From Coriolopsis trogii (Eukaryota > Basidiomycota > Agaricomycetes > Polyporales > Polyporaceae), in the NCBI GenBank assembly GCA_020543525.1, contig JAHYIO010000031.1:62001-126000 (forward strand): DNA of 64,000 nucleotides. Reading direction: 5' to 3'. Each line of letters begins with the position of its first letter. The first letter of the stretch is position 1. Shown here in pieces: positions 46,314 through 58,456 of this stretch. The notes under the pieces were generated by a model. It made no database searches, was not told the origin of the DNA, and saw only the letters and a program-made list of their open reading frames with translations. The translations under genes were made by a program, and so were the position numbers.

Positions 46314-49300
46314 ATGCCTGGTGTCTCTCGCACACAGCGCGCCGAGGCAAAGTACAACGTTATCCTTGACTGTATGCGAATCGCTCCCTCTGCTCCCCGT
46401 GTTCGACTCATCTCCTTCGCAGTTCCCAATCTTGGCCTTCACTCTGCCGCCTCTTCCGGAGACCTAGGTCTCGCAACATACGCTCTCGATCACGGACAGC
46501 CTGTACACTCGGTCATCGACGGTGTCTTGCCTCTCCATGTCGCAAGTTCGGGTGGGCACGAACTCATAGTCCGCCTCCTCATCGAGCGTGGTGCCGACGT
46601 CAACGCTCCCAGGTACGTTCTCCTCATGTCGTGTCTTTGCTACGTTCCCAATCCTTTTTTGCTGCATCCCTCAGACTTCCTCGTAAATATTCGAGTGACA
46701 AGCACAGAGATAACTCCGCGCCTATCGTCGGCTCGTCCGGCGCCACACCGCTCCATTTTGCTGCCGCTAACGGGCACGAGAACGTCGTCCGCATCCTCCT
46801 CAAGCATGGCGCGAATCCTGATCGCGCTGACAAGCACGGAGTCACCCCCGAATTCCTCGCACGTCAGAACGGTTGGACCCGATGTGCCGACCTGCTCAGT
46901 AAGTGGACGCACGAAAAGGACAGAGACCTACGCGAGCGCGAGACACTCGACCAGCCCGTCCCGGGACCCGAGAACATGTCGCACCTCGATAGCCTCGAAT
47001 GCAGAGTGTTTGAGAAGAAGGTCAAAGTCAAGCGTTCGATAGACAACGCCATCAACAAGTTCCGGCCCACGCTCCCCACCCCACCGTCTGCCAGTCAGCT
47101 CATGCAAGACGCGTCATACACGACGTCGCCCCCTCCCATCGCAGGTGCGGCGCCTGTCCAGTACTCACCTGACACGTCCATCGCGGAGGAACTCCCTCCT
47201 CGTCGGCCGTCTCTCCCCCACATATTCGACTCTGCGCCTTCCGTGCACAGTCAGTCTCCCAGCCAGAGCTCCAGCTCGACATACCGTCATCATCCCAAAT
47301 CCTCAGGGCGGCCCTCATTTTCGTCATCTCGCCGACCGCGGTCCGCGGGTACCGATGCCGAGCCGTCCTCAATCAGTGCGTCAGCGTCGACCTCAAACCA
47401 AGGGCGGTTGAGGGGCAAGATATCTCTGTTGCACATGTTCAAGAAAGCAGCGGGCGAATCCGCGGCGTCCTCACCCGGCGCTCCCACGACCCCTGAGAGC
47501 AGGGACAGTCTTTCTGGCTACGCCTCATCGAGCTCCGCCTTGACCTCTGCCTCCGCCTCACCTGCGCCTGAGCGCGACCGAAGCAGAGGCTCATCCGCGC
47601 ACTCGCCCTTGAGAACCCGTGCGTCGGAATCGGGTTCGCTGTCAACTGCCTCGGGTGTTCCTTATCCGCCCGCTCTCACTACCGTCCCGAGCAGCCGGAG
47701 CCAATCGTCCACGTCCGAGACCCCGTACCCGCCCCTCGCAGTTGAGCTGCATCGCAGGTTATCCGCAGAGCGCCTGCGCACCCGGTCCGGATCCGGATCG
47801 AGTGCGAACGAGACGTCTGCAAAGACCCACTCGCCGTCTCCGAAAGCGCTGCCTCTGCCTCAGCTACAGGGGCACCGGAGTCCTCCGCTGCGCCCTGGGA
47901 TCCTCCGTCCGCATGCGCGGACGACGTCATCGGGACAGTCACAGCTCTCGCCACCGTCACAGCTGAGCGATGGGCCGCCTGGGTCTGCGCGCTCGCTCAG
48001 ATTCGAGGGGAGCTCTGCGGCGACGGCGACGGCGCTCTCGATGAGGCGGTCTGGGGCTGATCTGGATCTGCGGACTAGCGAGAGCGTGAGCTCTCTGGGC
48101 GGGGAGGGCCAGATTTTGAGCGGGAGCCCTCGGTCCCCTTGGAAGGCATCTTCGCGGCAGCGGCTTGCAGACACGAACCCGAACGGCGGTGATGCGGCAG
48201 TGTCACGACGGCGGCAGGCGATGATCGCAGACGACGACGATATCGACGAGGACGGGTATGGCGAAGTCATCTCCCCCCGCATCGGGATCGGGCTCGGGTT
48301 GGCGCTCACCGACGGGAACAGCAAGTCGCGGCTGAACGAGATCAAGTCGGAGGAGCGGCAGTTGCGGCGCCATCCGTCCGTGAGCTCGCAGGTGTCGCGC
48401 GAGTCGTCGACGGACGAGTCGCTTCCCAGTCCGACGGCTGCTGCTGCTGCACCCGAGTCCGGGTTCGAGTGTCCGTTCAGCATCAACCTTCCCCCGCCAC
48501 AGTCTCTCTCGCACCCCGCGGACGGGCTCCAGGCATCGCCAGCGTCGGGCTCGCCTGAGCGCACGCGCTCGAACCTGCTCGGGATCCACGGCGTCGACAA
48601 CAGAGGGCGGGGGGACAGCTTCGGGTCGATGAGCACGAGCACGGACGTGAGCATGCCGCAGACGCCTGCGCCCGGGCCGGGGCTGGGTCTGCAGATCCGC
48701 TCGCCGGACGTGGTCTCGCTCGACCTCCCGCTCGCGCTCGAGGAGAGGGAGGAGGAGGAGGAGGAGGAGGAAGAGAAGGCGCGGAGGCGCGCTGACTCGT
48801 CCGCGTCGGGGACCGGCAGTGGATACTTTGACGAACGCGGGAGCGGGACGGGGACGGTCGCGCATCATGCGCGGTCGAGGACGATGTCTCCCCGGATGGG
48901 GGGGCGGAGCATCCCGCTCGACATCGACATCCGCGCGATCTCGTCGCACGCGCAGGCCGAGGCGCTCGTGCAGCGGGCGCAGAAGAGCATCCTGGATATG
49001 GAGACGGAGGACGTGGACGTGGAGCTGGCGGGGGTCGGGCTCGGCCCGGGTCAGGGGGGTGGGGGTGGGGGGAGCGCGACCTCGAGCGGGAGCGTGTTGG
49101 GCGTCGGGGGTGGGGGGGTGAGTGGTGGGCGGACGCCGTTGAGCGCGAAGCTGGCTGCGTATGGGGAGAGTCTGGCGATCGAGCGGCGGTTCAAGGAGAG
49201 GGAGCAGAGGGAGAGGGCGCCGAAGAGCGCTGGGAGCCGAGTTTCGCCTGTGGGCGATGCGCCGACGGGGGAGAGGGAGAGTCCCCTGAGGCCGAGGAGG

Positions 49301-50044
49301 TCTGAGAGCGGGGTGAGGAAGTACAGTTTGGACGAGCGGCCGAGCGGGTCTGCGCCGAGGAGGGGGAAGCCGAGGAGGCCGCACACGGCGGACGGTGAGT
49401 GTGTTGTGCTCGGATGTTTGTGGTCGGGAGTGCTGTCGCTGACTGGCTCTATGGGTACAGGCGAGACGTCGGACGCGTCGACCGGTTTCTTGTCTGCTGG
49501 CAGCAGGCAGATCTCACCGGGACACAAGCAGTCGCTGTCGAGCAGCGTGCTCGTAAGCTCGCACAAGTCGTCGGGTTCGGACCAGAACGTCTTCCACCGG
49601 CCTCCCCCGTCGTCACGGACCCACCCGCTCATCACCCCGCCCACGCTCGCGCACACGTCCCCGCGCATCGTGCGGTCGCGCACGCCCGACCCGGACCGGC
49701 TCTCGCTCGAGGACCTGATGGCGCCGCGCGAGGGGACGTTTGGGGTGCCGCTGTCGCGCGTGTCGACGGCGCCGCCGCGGCACGCGTCGCCGGACATCCC
49801 GACGGAGCGGACGATGAGCGAGCAGGAGCGGGAGCGCGCGCGGGCGAACAAGCTGATGAAGATGGGCTTGCTGGCGCACGATAGCTTTCCGCGGGCGAGG
49901 GCGCAGTCGCCGTATGGGCATGCGCGGAACGGGGGCGGGAGCGGGGGAGGGGGCGGGGGAGGGGGAGGGGTCGGAGGTGGTGCGGTGCGGCCCCGGTTTG
50001 GAGGAATCAGGGGGCTCGTGCAGACTTTGAAGGGCAAGACGTGA
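46314..50044 (+). CDS. Ankyrin-repeat protein with long disordered tail
   Basis: About 1,180 aa after splicing, function unknown. Exon 1 starts MPGVSRTQRAEAKYNVILD. Ankyrin units: LPLHVASSGGHELIVRLLIE with RGADVNAPR, ATPLHFAAANGHENVVRILL with KHGANPDRADKHG, and a third degenerate unit VTPEFLARQNGWTRCADLLS. A charged helix with KKVKVKRSIDNAINKFRP follows. From residue ~180 on, the chain is Ser/Pro-rich, with an acidic run of about ten Glu near 48745 and a Gly run near 49940. Introns at 46372-46424, 46613-46676 and probably 49395-49460; the last is 66 nt and in frame, so an unspliced form is readable. The conserved C-terminus is RFGGIRGLVQTLKGKT. Agaricomycete relatives are uncharacterised; a scaffold role is only inferred. 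Confidence 0.78.
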
Positions 50045-50850
50045 ACCGGGCCCCCCCCCCCCACTCACCACTCGCACCGCTATCCCTTCGGGCCTTGTGG
50101 CATTACCCTCGACATTCGTTGGCGCCGACACTGTTCGAGTTCATCCGGCTCACTCCTCGCGCAGATGCGCATGTGGCAGTCCCTCCTTGGGACTCGCCCG
50201 CCACTCGCTCGCTTTTTTGCCTCACCCCGCCTCGACTCTGACTCTGACTCTGACTTTTTTTCTTGTGACGCTCTCGCGCGAGCCTTTGGGCCGGCGCTGA
50301 AGCGCTGACCGTCCACGTTCTGTACTTGTGCTATCGGCCATCTTGTCGCACCACTTGCACATCGCACGTCGCACTCGTCTCGCTTTCGTTCTTGCCTCTG
50401 TTCCGCGCATTCTCACATCTTGTGTTGGGGGTGTTTGGAGAGTTTCGATCCGCGCGCACCCGTAAGGAATAGGAAAGTAGGGGAGTAGGGGAGATTTGTA
50501 ACAGTAGCAGGGCTCTTCGCTCGTCGTGTTTGAGATTGTTGTACCGTTTGTATCACCTCCGTTGCCCTCCATCTGAGATCTCTTTCCGGAGACGTCGGCT
50601 CGCGTCTTCCCAGCTTTACTTTATGTTATATGTGTGTATGTATTGCGCTCCTGGCGTTAGCAATGTATCATCTTGTCGCACTTGCTTCCACCGCGACACG
50701 CTGTCGTCTACGGTCGAGTCGTGTTGACTAAAGTCTTTGAGGCCGGCGTAAACACAGCTTGTAGCAAAGTATTTCCCACGGTAACAAGGTTGGCCACAGG
50801 TCGTGAGCGCCGAGTGCCGAGCTCCAGCGTCGTGTCTGACCACAACCTCC
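50045..50850. other. Intergenic, includes a (CTGACT)n-like microsatellite
   Basis: Starts with a C-run after the ankyrin stop. Around 50234-50262 a CTGACT-type hexamer repeats and ends in a T tract. No gene is supported. Confidence 0.4.
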
Positions 50851-52139
50851 ATGTTGCCTCTGCCCGTGTCGCTGACAGGAAACTCGTACTCTCATCGCTC
50901 GGGCCTCAGACATTACCGGAGCACACGAGAGATCCTCCTCACTCGCGCACGCATCACCAACCTCGGATTCCTGCTCCTCGCCGGCTTCGCTGCGCTCTCC
51001 TTCCTGCTCAACCTCCTCTGGTACTTTTCCGACTCGGATCTCGGCGGCGACGGCGACCCGGCACGCCTGCGCGGAGAACTAGGACCGTACGCGGCGCCGA
51101 GGGGGATATGGGAGACGATTGCGCGCGAGCGCGCACTGGAGGCTCTCGATCACCTTGTGGTGGTGCCCGGGCATGCGATCTGGAAGGGGACGAGTCTGGA
51201 GGCGCGGTTGGACGAGGACCAGTGGGTGCTCGAGCCGTACCAGCACGGCGGGGGCCGCGTGGCGGCGTTCTTCAAGCATGTTCTCGCTGCGTACGTCCGA
51301 TTCGCCACTCTCACGTAGGAGGGACATGGACAGCTTCTGACCGTGGACTGCGCACCCGTTCTCGGAGCAGCGCGGAGCTTGCGCAGCGTGACGAGCGTGC
51401 GCTGATCGTGTTCAGCGGGTGAGTGGTCGTCTGCTCCGCACTCGCTCTCTCACCGTCTTGTCCGCGCGAGGAGCTCAAGCGTTTCCTGTCCTGCATGTCC
51501 CCATCTGCCATCTCCTCCAGCGGCCAGACCCGTCCGTCGTCGTCGACGACCGAGGCAGAGTCGTACATGCGTCTCGCGCTCGTGTCCGACCTCGTGCCGG
51601 GCTCTGTGGCCACGGGCGTGCCGCTGCGCGCGACGACGGAGGACTACGCGCTCGACTCGTACCAGAACTTGCTCTTCTCCGTCGCGCGGTTCCACGAGTA
51701 CACCGGCCGGTGGCCTGCGAGGATCACCGTCGTCGGGTACGAGATGAAGAGGCGGCGGTTCTCGGAGCTCCATCGGGCTGCGCTCCGGTGGCCGCTGCAC
51801 CGGTTCGAGTACATTGGCATCGACGCCGAGGGCGACACCGACACGGCGAAGCAAGGCGAGGTGTGTGCTGCTCCCCGTTGTGCTCGGGGCGTTTGGGTGG
51901 CACTGACCGGCCGTTTTTTGTAGTTGCAGAACGGCTACCTGCCGTACACGAAAGATTTGTACGGATGCCACGGGCTCCTGCGGTCGAAACGGCGTGCGCG
52001 CAATTCGTTCATGCGCCACCATCCCTACTACTCTTCAGCGCCCGAGCTTGGGCCGCTCATGAACTGGTGTCCGGGGCCTGCAGAAGGCGGTCAGACCGCT
52101 ATCTTCCCCGGTCCTCTCCCTTGGGATCACCTCAAGTGA
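50851..52139 (+). CDS. DUF218/YdcF-like membrane-anchored protein
   Basis: About 354 aa in four exons. The N-terminus is short and polar, then one strong membrane segment (FLLLAGFAALSFLLNLLWYF, residues ~35-55), then the DUF218 fold: LDHLVVVPGHAIWKG, RALIVFSGGQTRPSSSTTEA with SYMRLAL, VPLRATTEDYALDSYQNLLF, ITVVGYEMKRRRFSELHRAA and IGIDAEGDT. The YdcF/SanA group has unknown enzymology, with a nucleotide or S-adenosylmethionine binding role suggested for some members. Introns of 84, 82 and about 60 nt keep frame. It ends LPWDHLK, TGA at 52137-52139. The ATG at 50851 is preferred over 50803, because the upstream residues are low-complexity and poorly placed. Confidence 0.78.
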
Positions 52140-52504
52140 ACGATAACGCCATGCCATAGACTCCGAGATAGAGTTCAGATAGATGGCCATTGTCCGTCCA
52201 CCCCATGCGACCTCGCTCGTACGTCCGGACGGGACACCTGATTGCGTCGACCAAGACCGTGCGACAGTGACGATATCCTAGAAGCATCGCATCATGTCGT
52301 ACACAGTGCGCGCTCTCTTTCTGTGTAGCATGTGCATCATTCGTCCTCTCCGTAGGCTGCGTTCAGAGAAGAGAATGGATCGTATCATGTACGGAGCTCC
52401 GAGCTCCCACAATGGCAGCACACAACGGGTCCTTTGGTGCGACGTGCTGGCAGCCCCCCAAAACTCTGTAATGTCTGCTCCCTTGGCCATTCTCCGATCG
52501 TCTG
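52140..52504. other. Intergenic spacer
   Basis: 3' side of two convergent genes. Nothing else recognised. Confidence 0.4.
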
Positions 52505-53094
52505 TCACATCAAAGTCCAAGTCTTACTGCGCCAGCGACGAGTGCCCGTGTCCACCTGCCCACTCGAGTGCGACCTCTCGTTCGGAAGCCCCAGCGTGAA
52601 CCAGTAGTCGTCGGCCGCGTTCTCGAGATCATGCGCAAAGAGATCCTGGACTGCTTCGACCGTATCCTCGCTTTCCACGTTGCCTCCTGTGCGACACGTC
52701 GGGCGCGGGCATTGCGCATCGTCTCGAACACCCGCAGGAACTGGGAAATTTACCACGCGTACACTCTAAGTTCAACCCTGATCGTATCGCTGACACACGT
52801 TGTGACGCGGGTCGATGAACCTGGCAAGTAGCCTCTGGTGCCGGTCTCGGCGACAATGGGCAGCGTCCAAGGGCCCCCGCGCTCAAGATCGCCGCACAAG
52901 TCGCAGAAGAGTCGTTTGTGTCTCCAGGAAGCCTTGCATTTGCAGGGCATATTTTGTGCAGGGCCGTCGACCCTTCGTGGCTGCCTGCGGCGTGGTGCAT
53001 ATCGGTGAGGAATTTGGATAGACTCATAGGGTAGGCATCGGATACACTGACATCGCACGATGCGCGTCGGTCCCAGGCATGCAGTTGCGTTCAT
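52505..53094 (-). CDS. Possible small Cys-rich hypothetical protein
   Basis: From ATG 53094 a frame reads a Cys-rich part (CQCIRCL, then PCKCKASWRHKRLFCDLCGD) and then WTLPIVAETGTRGYLP. One intron of about 85 nt, ending in TTTCCCAG near 52743, joins it to an open segment with AVQDLFAHDLENAADDYWFT and LGLPNERSHSSG, ending at 52505. CxCxxC and CxxC spacing suggests metal binding, but the order of exons is only one of at least two possible readings and I do not recognise a family. Confidence 0.35.
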
Positions 53095-53436
53095 AGCGAT
53101 GATGCTATAGCTTTAACAGGTTCTCTGATCTTCACGCCTTCCAGGCATTTGCGCAACATAGGAGGACCTGGCTAGAGGCTCGTGAGACATCCGTAAGTCA
53201 CATGGTTGAGATTTCGCGAGAAGCTGGAGCGAACGCTGCTCAACTGTTCTCGTTCAATGATCATACAGACTTTAACCAGTACATTTTACTCTAACACGGA
53301 ACCTTTCTGTGCGCTGCGGCGAAGAAGTCAAGATCGCTTGGAGTATCCTGCACCGCCGGGACTAACTGTAAGAGGAGAACCCACAGAGTCGGCGTGTGAT
53401 CTGACGACCCACAACCACAGATAGCATCGATGGTCT
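53095..53436. other. Intergenic spacer
   Basis: Between the Cys-rich candidate and the quinone oxidoreductase 3' end. AT-richer; nothing recognised. Confidence 0.4.
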
Positions 53437-54857
53437 TCATGCAACCTTGATCAAGAGTTTACCGGTCGTCTTCCCCCCGGCCAAGTCTATGTGTGCTTCG
53501 CGTACGCCCTCCGCCGTAAACGGATATTCTTTGTAAATGGGCACTTCGAGGCTCCCATTCGCGATGAGCTCGTAGAGCTCCTTGAGGTAGTCGTGGCCTG
53601 GAGCGGGCCGCCTCACGTAGATGTCTGCACTGAACAACGCAGCGTCGGGTGGGTGGCGTGAGCGGGCACTGGAAAGAGTCCGACGTACGTGGGGTATAGG
53701 AACTTGACGTTCTTCTGCGTCAGCTTTCCCGGTTGGAAAGCGGGCACAGGGCCCGACGCCTGTCCCAGCACGACGATGGTCCCCTTCTCCCGAATCATGT
53801 TGAAGTTCGCCTCGAACCTGCACCGCACACACAAAGTCCAACGTCACATGTCAGCACTACCGCTCAGGCAGCAGGCTACATATAGCCGCGCAGCATCACT
53901 CAAACGACGACGTACGTGTCTTTCCCGACCCCGTCAAAGATCGCGTGCACGCCCGCGCCCCCGGTGATCTCGAGCACGCGCGCGACGACGTCCTCGGTCT
54001 TGTACAGGATGACGTGCGCCGCGCCGAGCCTCTTCGCGAGCGCGGCCTTCTCGGGCGTGCTCGTCGTCCCGATCACGATTCCCCCGCGCGCGGCGATGAG
54101 CTGGGCAAAGAAGAGGCCGACGCCCCCCGCGACGGTGTGCACGAGCACGTAGTCGCCCTTCTGGACCTTGTACGCCTCCTCAACGAACGAGAGCGCGGTC
54201 AGACCTGCAGGATGGAGGAGTGGCCGACGTCGGGGTCAGCATGGGTCGTACGGGTCGTCGGCTCAAGGGCGTGAGCGACAGACCTTGCACGAACGCTGCT
54301 GCGCCTACTCGCGTGGAGACGTTCTCCGGGAGCGCGACGGCCGTCTCCCAACTGACCGACGCATACTCCGCCTGCGTGCTCATCCCATACTGCAATCCCC
54401 CAAACACCGGTCAGGGTGTACGATGGCCGACGACTTGGAGGGGACTGCTTACTCCGACGACCTTGCTGCCGATTTGGAGCTTACGCCCCGCGAAACGCGG
54501 GTTTGCGAGGACGTCGGCGTCCGTAGGGAGGCCGACGACCGTCCCTGCGCACTCGAGCCCAAGAGGGACAGGAAGGGGCGGGAGAGGGTAACCCCCCGTG
54601 CGCAGCACCGTGTCCAGGAAGTTGAGGCCACTGTACTCGACCTAATGGAAAGGACAACATCGAGGAATTAGCGCGGTTATGCGCCTATCGGGAGGCGTGA
54701 AACCCAAGTCTGAGGACGTCGCACGGACCTTGATGAGGACTTCGTTGGGTTTGGGTGTCGGGACGGGAAAGTCCGCAAAGTGTTCGATCACTTCGGGGCC
54801 ACCTGTGCTCCTGATGCCTACCGCATTCATCGTGGCTGGAAGAGAAGGAGCAGTCAT
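53437..54857 (-). CDS. NADPH quinone oxidoreductase, zeta-crystallin type (MDR family)
   Basis: A zinc-free medium-chain reductase that uses NADPH to reduce quinones or enones. About 350 aa in six exons. MNAVGIRSTGGPEVIEHFA opens the GroES-like domain; a 90-nt intron then gives VEYSGLNFLDTVLRTGGYP and PLGLECAGTVVGLP, and later QAEYASVSWETAVALPENVS. The Rossmann part shows VLVHTVAGGVGLFFAQLIAA, GTTSTPEKAALAKRLGAAHV, ITGGAGVHAIFDGVGKDTY and GTIVVLGQASGPV. The Cys and His residues of zinc-binding alcohol dehydrogenases are missing, as expected. The end is HIDLAGGKTTGKLLIKVA, TGA 53437-53439. Family certain; physiological substrate unknown. Confidence 0.9.
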
Positions 54858-57424
54858 GTCAAGAGGCTGTAGTAGAGAGTCTGATGCGGCTGGGGTGTCG
54901 AGCTAGAGGATTATGCAGATCCACGTTCGCATGGAAAGCCTTTTATCCTTCTCGTAGGTTTAGAGCTTCAATTGCAAGCTGTTGTGTGCCCCGGGCATAC
55001 GTATGCCGGCGGTCGGACATATTTGATTTAGCAAGCAGAATCGGATGGTCTCAACGCTCGACCCACATCAAGTCCCGGCTCGCCTGGTACATGATGATCT
55101 ATGCTTTGATCCTGGTGGAGAGCACTCATGTTGTGGCGGTGACCTTTGCAGTTGAACGAAGTGGTTACCGGCTACCATACCTAGCTATCACCACCTTGCG
55201 GTTAACGCGACTGCAAAGTTGAGAATCAATGGCTGGCCTCAAGGCTCCCTACGATCCACTCCACATCCGACGGTAAGCGCCTACCAGACGTCTAACCTTT
55301 GCAAACACAACACCATGCCAGCATGGTGTGCAATGTCGAGTCCGTTGCCATCGGCCAAGGCATCCTCTACGCATACGAGCGGCCTCGACTTGGCCCGCAG
55401 AATTGTCAACCGGGCTGCCGGATGGCTACGAATGACCACGGCGGTTTCTTCTCGTATCATTGGAAAGTACAGTGATTTGTCGATCTCGCGTCCAAGTCTC
55501 GCCAAGTCCGCTGTCTCCCGGTCTACCGCCGCACGGAAGCGTCTGTCTCGGCGGACAGCTTTCCCGGTGACTCTTTGCCCCGGAGGTAGGATTTCATACC
55601 TTGACTCCGTTCACAATTGGTCGAAGGCATACACGACCTATTGACCAACTCTTCAAGGATTCAACGGGCATCTTCATGCCCAGAAATCGAAGTGGCACTG
55701 GCAGACAGTCAGGTGCCATAGTTCCAGACACGGTGCGCAGAGGTGAGATTTGGTAGCGTTCACCTGCACCTACGAACAGATAAAAACCACGGCCGTAGCG
55801 GCAGAGCTTGGAGGGCGCCTCCGTACCTGTCTTGTGCAATTGCCAGTGCTCCGAGTCGTGTCCGCGTCATCAGTATTCTCCCCTTTGTCTGAACGTCTGA
55901 AAAGTGTGCCTATGCCGGGCGCTTCGTCGCCTCGAGCGACTTTTGGCTGCCCGAACGTCGACAGTCTGATGTAATCGTATCCAGAGATCAGCAAAAGGTA
56001 ACGCTACGACGCACCTATTCAGTCATGCTCGCTACACCACGAGAGGATGATTTTAGAGGTCAGTATGTGAGAAAAGGGCTGCTCATCGTCCAAGACGTCG
56101 TGCACGCGTAACTCGATCTATGCTGATGTGTGACGAGACTAAGATCAACCTACAGCGGCCGGGAGCCCACGGCTTGACCGTGTTCTCGAATTATTGCCGC
56201 GCGCGACTCGAGCATCAGTGTTATTCTCGATAATAGTCGTCGGTGACTCACCTTGGACCCGGCTCACTCTCGAGGGCTTCGGCTGGTTCATCCGGGCAGC
56301 TCAACGCGACCGGCTTCGGGCTCGTCTGGAAACATCCTCTAATCGACACTTGCTGGGACGTGCCCAAGAGATTCTAGAATATACGGAACAAAGGAGCATC
56401 AGCCAGCGCACGGATGTGGGCAAGTGCCAAGTAGCGTGCATATTGCAACAGGTTTTGTCTGTACAGTGTAATGAACTTGGAGTCGTGCTCGCGTCGTGGG
56501 TTGACGATACTCACCGACTCTAGAGTGACCCAGGACTCCCCGATTCCTGATCTGCTTGCCCTGAAGTCGCACGGGCGCGGCCGGGCCGGCAGCCACTAGA
56601 CATCGATGTTATGCTCGCTCACGAGTCACATTCGACTCTGCTATCTATCGTTCTCTACAGGAGATACTACCCTGGAAGGACACTCTGTATGCATTGATGG
56701 AACGCTTTGTCACCAGTGGGTGCCGGCATGATCGTATTGAAATCTCGCGAACCGTCATCTTGCGAGCCCGGGATGTCAGCCCGTACTGTGAGTGGTACTT
56801 CCAACGATATGTTGCCCTACTCATGGTGACTCACTGGAAGGCTAGTACATTGGCAGGTACGTAGGCTCCCAGTCTGAGCCCGAGACTCCGGGCTTCGATC
56901 GTTGCTAGCGAGTCTTTCTGATGCGGCACAACTCTCTGTGGCTGGGTGTGGGGCTCAAAGGTTCCCTGCTCTGCTCAGGAACATCGCGCTTGCTTGGGTG
57001 CTTCGCGTTCAACCCTGGTTGATGGTGAGATTCTGTTGAGCGAACTCACGCACTGCAATTGCCCCTAGTACGGTCAGCTACGAGCGTTCTCGACCCTACC
57101 AACAACGTATACGAGGCCTCGAGAGAGATCAGAACGCCTCCAACCATGAGTCAATGAATTGAATGACTGCGCTCAGCTCAACACTGCCACATCATCTTGC
57201 CAACTCAACTCGTTTACACCGCAAGAGACGAACAGTTAATCTGTTCAAGTTCTATCATAAAAGGAAGCACGAAGGCTAATGATACATCATACTGTGCATA
57301 GGGCATATGTGTGCATATGGCCGCCACGTCCCCGCCGTGCGTCGTAGATAGTGGGCATATCTGTACCGCCATGCGAGGTCAGTCTTCATCCGTCATTACA
57401 GTAGTAACGCGAGCGACGCACCAG
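54858..57424. other. 2.6-kb gap with unassigned minus-strand fragments
   Basis: No intact gene is supported. Minus-strand open pieces at about 55994-55770 (SGYDYIRLSTFGQPKVARGD), 55750-55594 and 55590-55281 (a well-formed 100-codon run, DLARLGREIDKSLYF...) look protein-like, but no consistent splicing joins them. The TFGQPKV word resembles the post-elbow strand of class 3 lipases, yet no GHSLGG motif was found upstream. A relic is likely. Between 56010 and 57424 there are only short frames. Confidence 0.3.
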
Positions 57425-58456
57425 TCATTGCTTACTGTCTCGCTCTAACAGGTCGTTGAGGCATCGCGCAACGACACCCACAGCTTCCTCTATCGTCTCC
57501 CTCTCCGATTCCTCCACCCGCGACCACAGACGACCAAACCGATCCGGATGCCACCGCTTCAGGGCGTTCCGGATCTTCTCCCGCCGCGTCTCCCCAGGAT
57601 GCATCGGCGAGAGCACAAACGACGCGACCTTCGCGGGCGTGACCCCCTCCAGCGACCGCGGCTGCGAGAACATCGGCCACGGGATATCGCGGAACCCGAG
57701 CGTCCCAGAGGAGCTCAAGAGCGCCGCCCACCGTGCCTCGTACCTCCCTCCCGCATCCCGCTCCGCCTCCTTCCTCCGCCTCTTCATCTCCTCCCGCTCG
57801 CGCTCCATCCTCGCGCGCTCCTTCTCCTCCTCCGCCCGCTTCCTCCTCTCGTACGCCGCCCGCTGCCGCTCCGTCTGCCTCCGGTACTCCTGCAGCCGCC
57901 TCAGCTCGTCCCCGATCGTCTCCTCCGCCTCCGCCTCCCACCGCTCGCGCCTTCCGCCCGCCTCCCCCACCGGCGCCGCGGCCCAGCGCGCGCGCGCAGC
58001 GGGGTGGTGCACGAACAGCTCCTCCCACGCGGGGTAGCCTTTCCGGCCGGACGCGAGGATGCGGTACGCGACCTGCTCGCGGAGCGTGTCGCGCTCCTGC
58101 TGTCTGTACACCCACCGGACCGTCTCGTCGTTCGCCTTGACCATCTCCGCGATCTGCTGCTCGAGCACCCACGCGTACGTGTGCGGCATGCGCGCGTAAC
58201 CGTCCGTGTCGGACGGGTCGACGTACTCGTACTCGTACTCGTACTCGAAGTCGAAGTCGTACGCGGCTGTGTGGTCGGGCACGTAGGGCGTGCCGAGCGT
58301 CCGTGAGCGGCGTACGGGGGGCTGTGGGCGTGCGCGGTGCGACGAGCTTGAGGAGGAGGTCGGGTACGATGGGTGCATGTCGCTGCGGTGGTATCTGGGT
58401 GAGTAGGAGTACTGGCGGGGGTAGTACGCTGCTTCGGGCGACGGTGTGTAGAGCAT
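57425..58456 (-). CDS. NFKBIL1-like domain protein, no ankyrin repeats
   Basis: An intron-free frame of 343 codons from ATG 58456 (MLYTPSPEAAYYPRQYSYS); longer readings need a non-ATG start. The N-terminus is Tyr/Ser/Pro-rich, with a (Glu-Tyr)n run from a short tandem DNA repeat at 58224-58250. The middle has LEQQIAEMVKANDETVRWVY and a long Glu/Arg-rich single helix (RRKRAEEEKERARMERE-like). The C-terminal 100 residues contain RWAALLSSSGTLGFRDIPWP, then KIRNALKRWHPDRFGRLWSR, which is the RWHPDKF-type signature of NF-kappa-B-inhibitor-like 1 relatives; in animals that protein binds RNA-processing factors. Role here unknown. Confidence 0.65.
   Translation of the reverse strand: MLYTPSPEAAYYPRQYSYSPRYHRSDMHPSYPTSSSSSSHRARPQPPVRRSRTLGTPYVPDHTAAYDFDFEYEYEYEYVDPSDTDGYARMPHTYAWVLEQQIAEMVKANDETVRWVYRQQERDTLREQVAYRILASGRKGYPAWEELFVHHPAARARWAAAPVGEAGGRRERWEAEAEETIGDELRRLQEYRRQTERQRAAYERRKRAEEEKERARMEREREEMKRRRKEAERDAGGRYEARWAALLSSSGTLGFRDIPWPMFSQPRSLEGVTPAKVASFVLSPMHPGETRREKIRNALKRWHPDRFGRLWSRVEESERETIEEAVGVVARCLNDLLERDSKQ

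Noticed and set aside
48203..50064. Long minus-strand frames antisense to the ankyrin gene
   Set aside because: They are mirror images of the GC-rich, low-complexity Ser/Gly/Arg codons of the real gene and lack conserved motifs.
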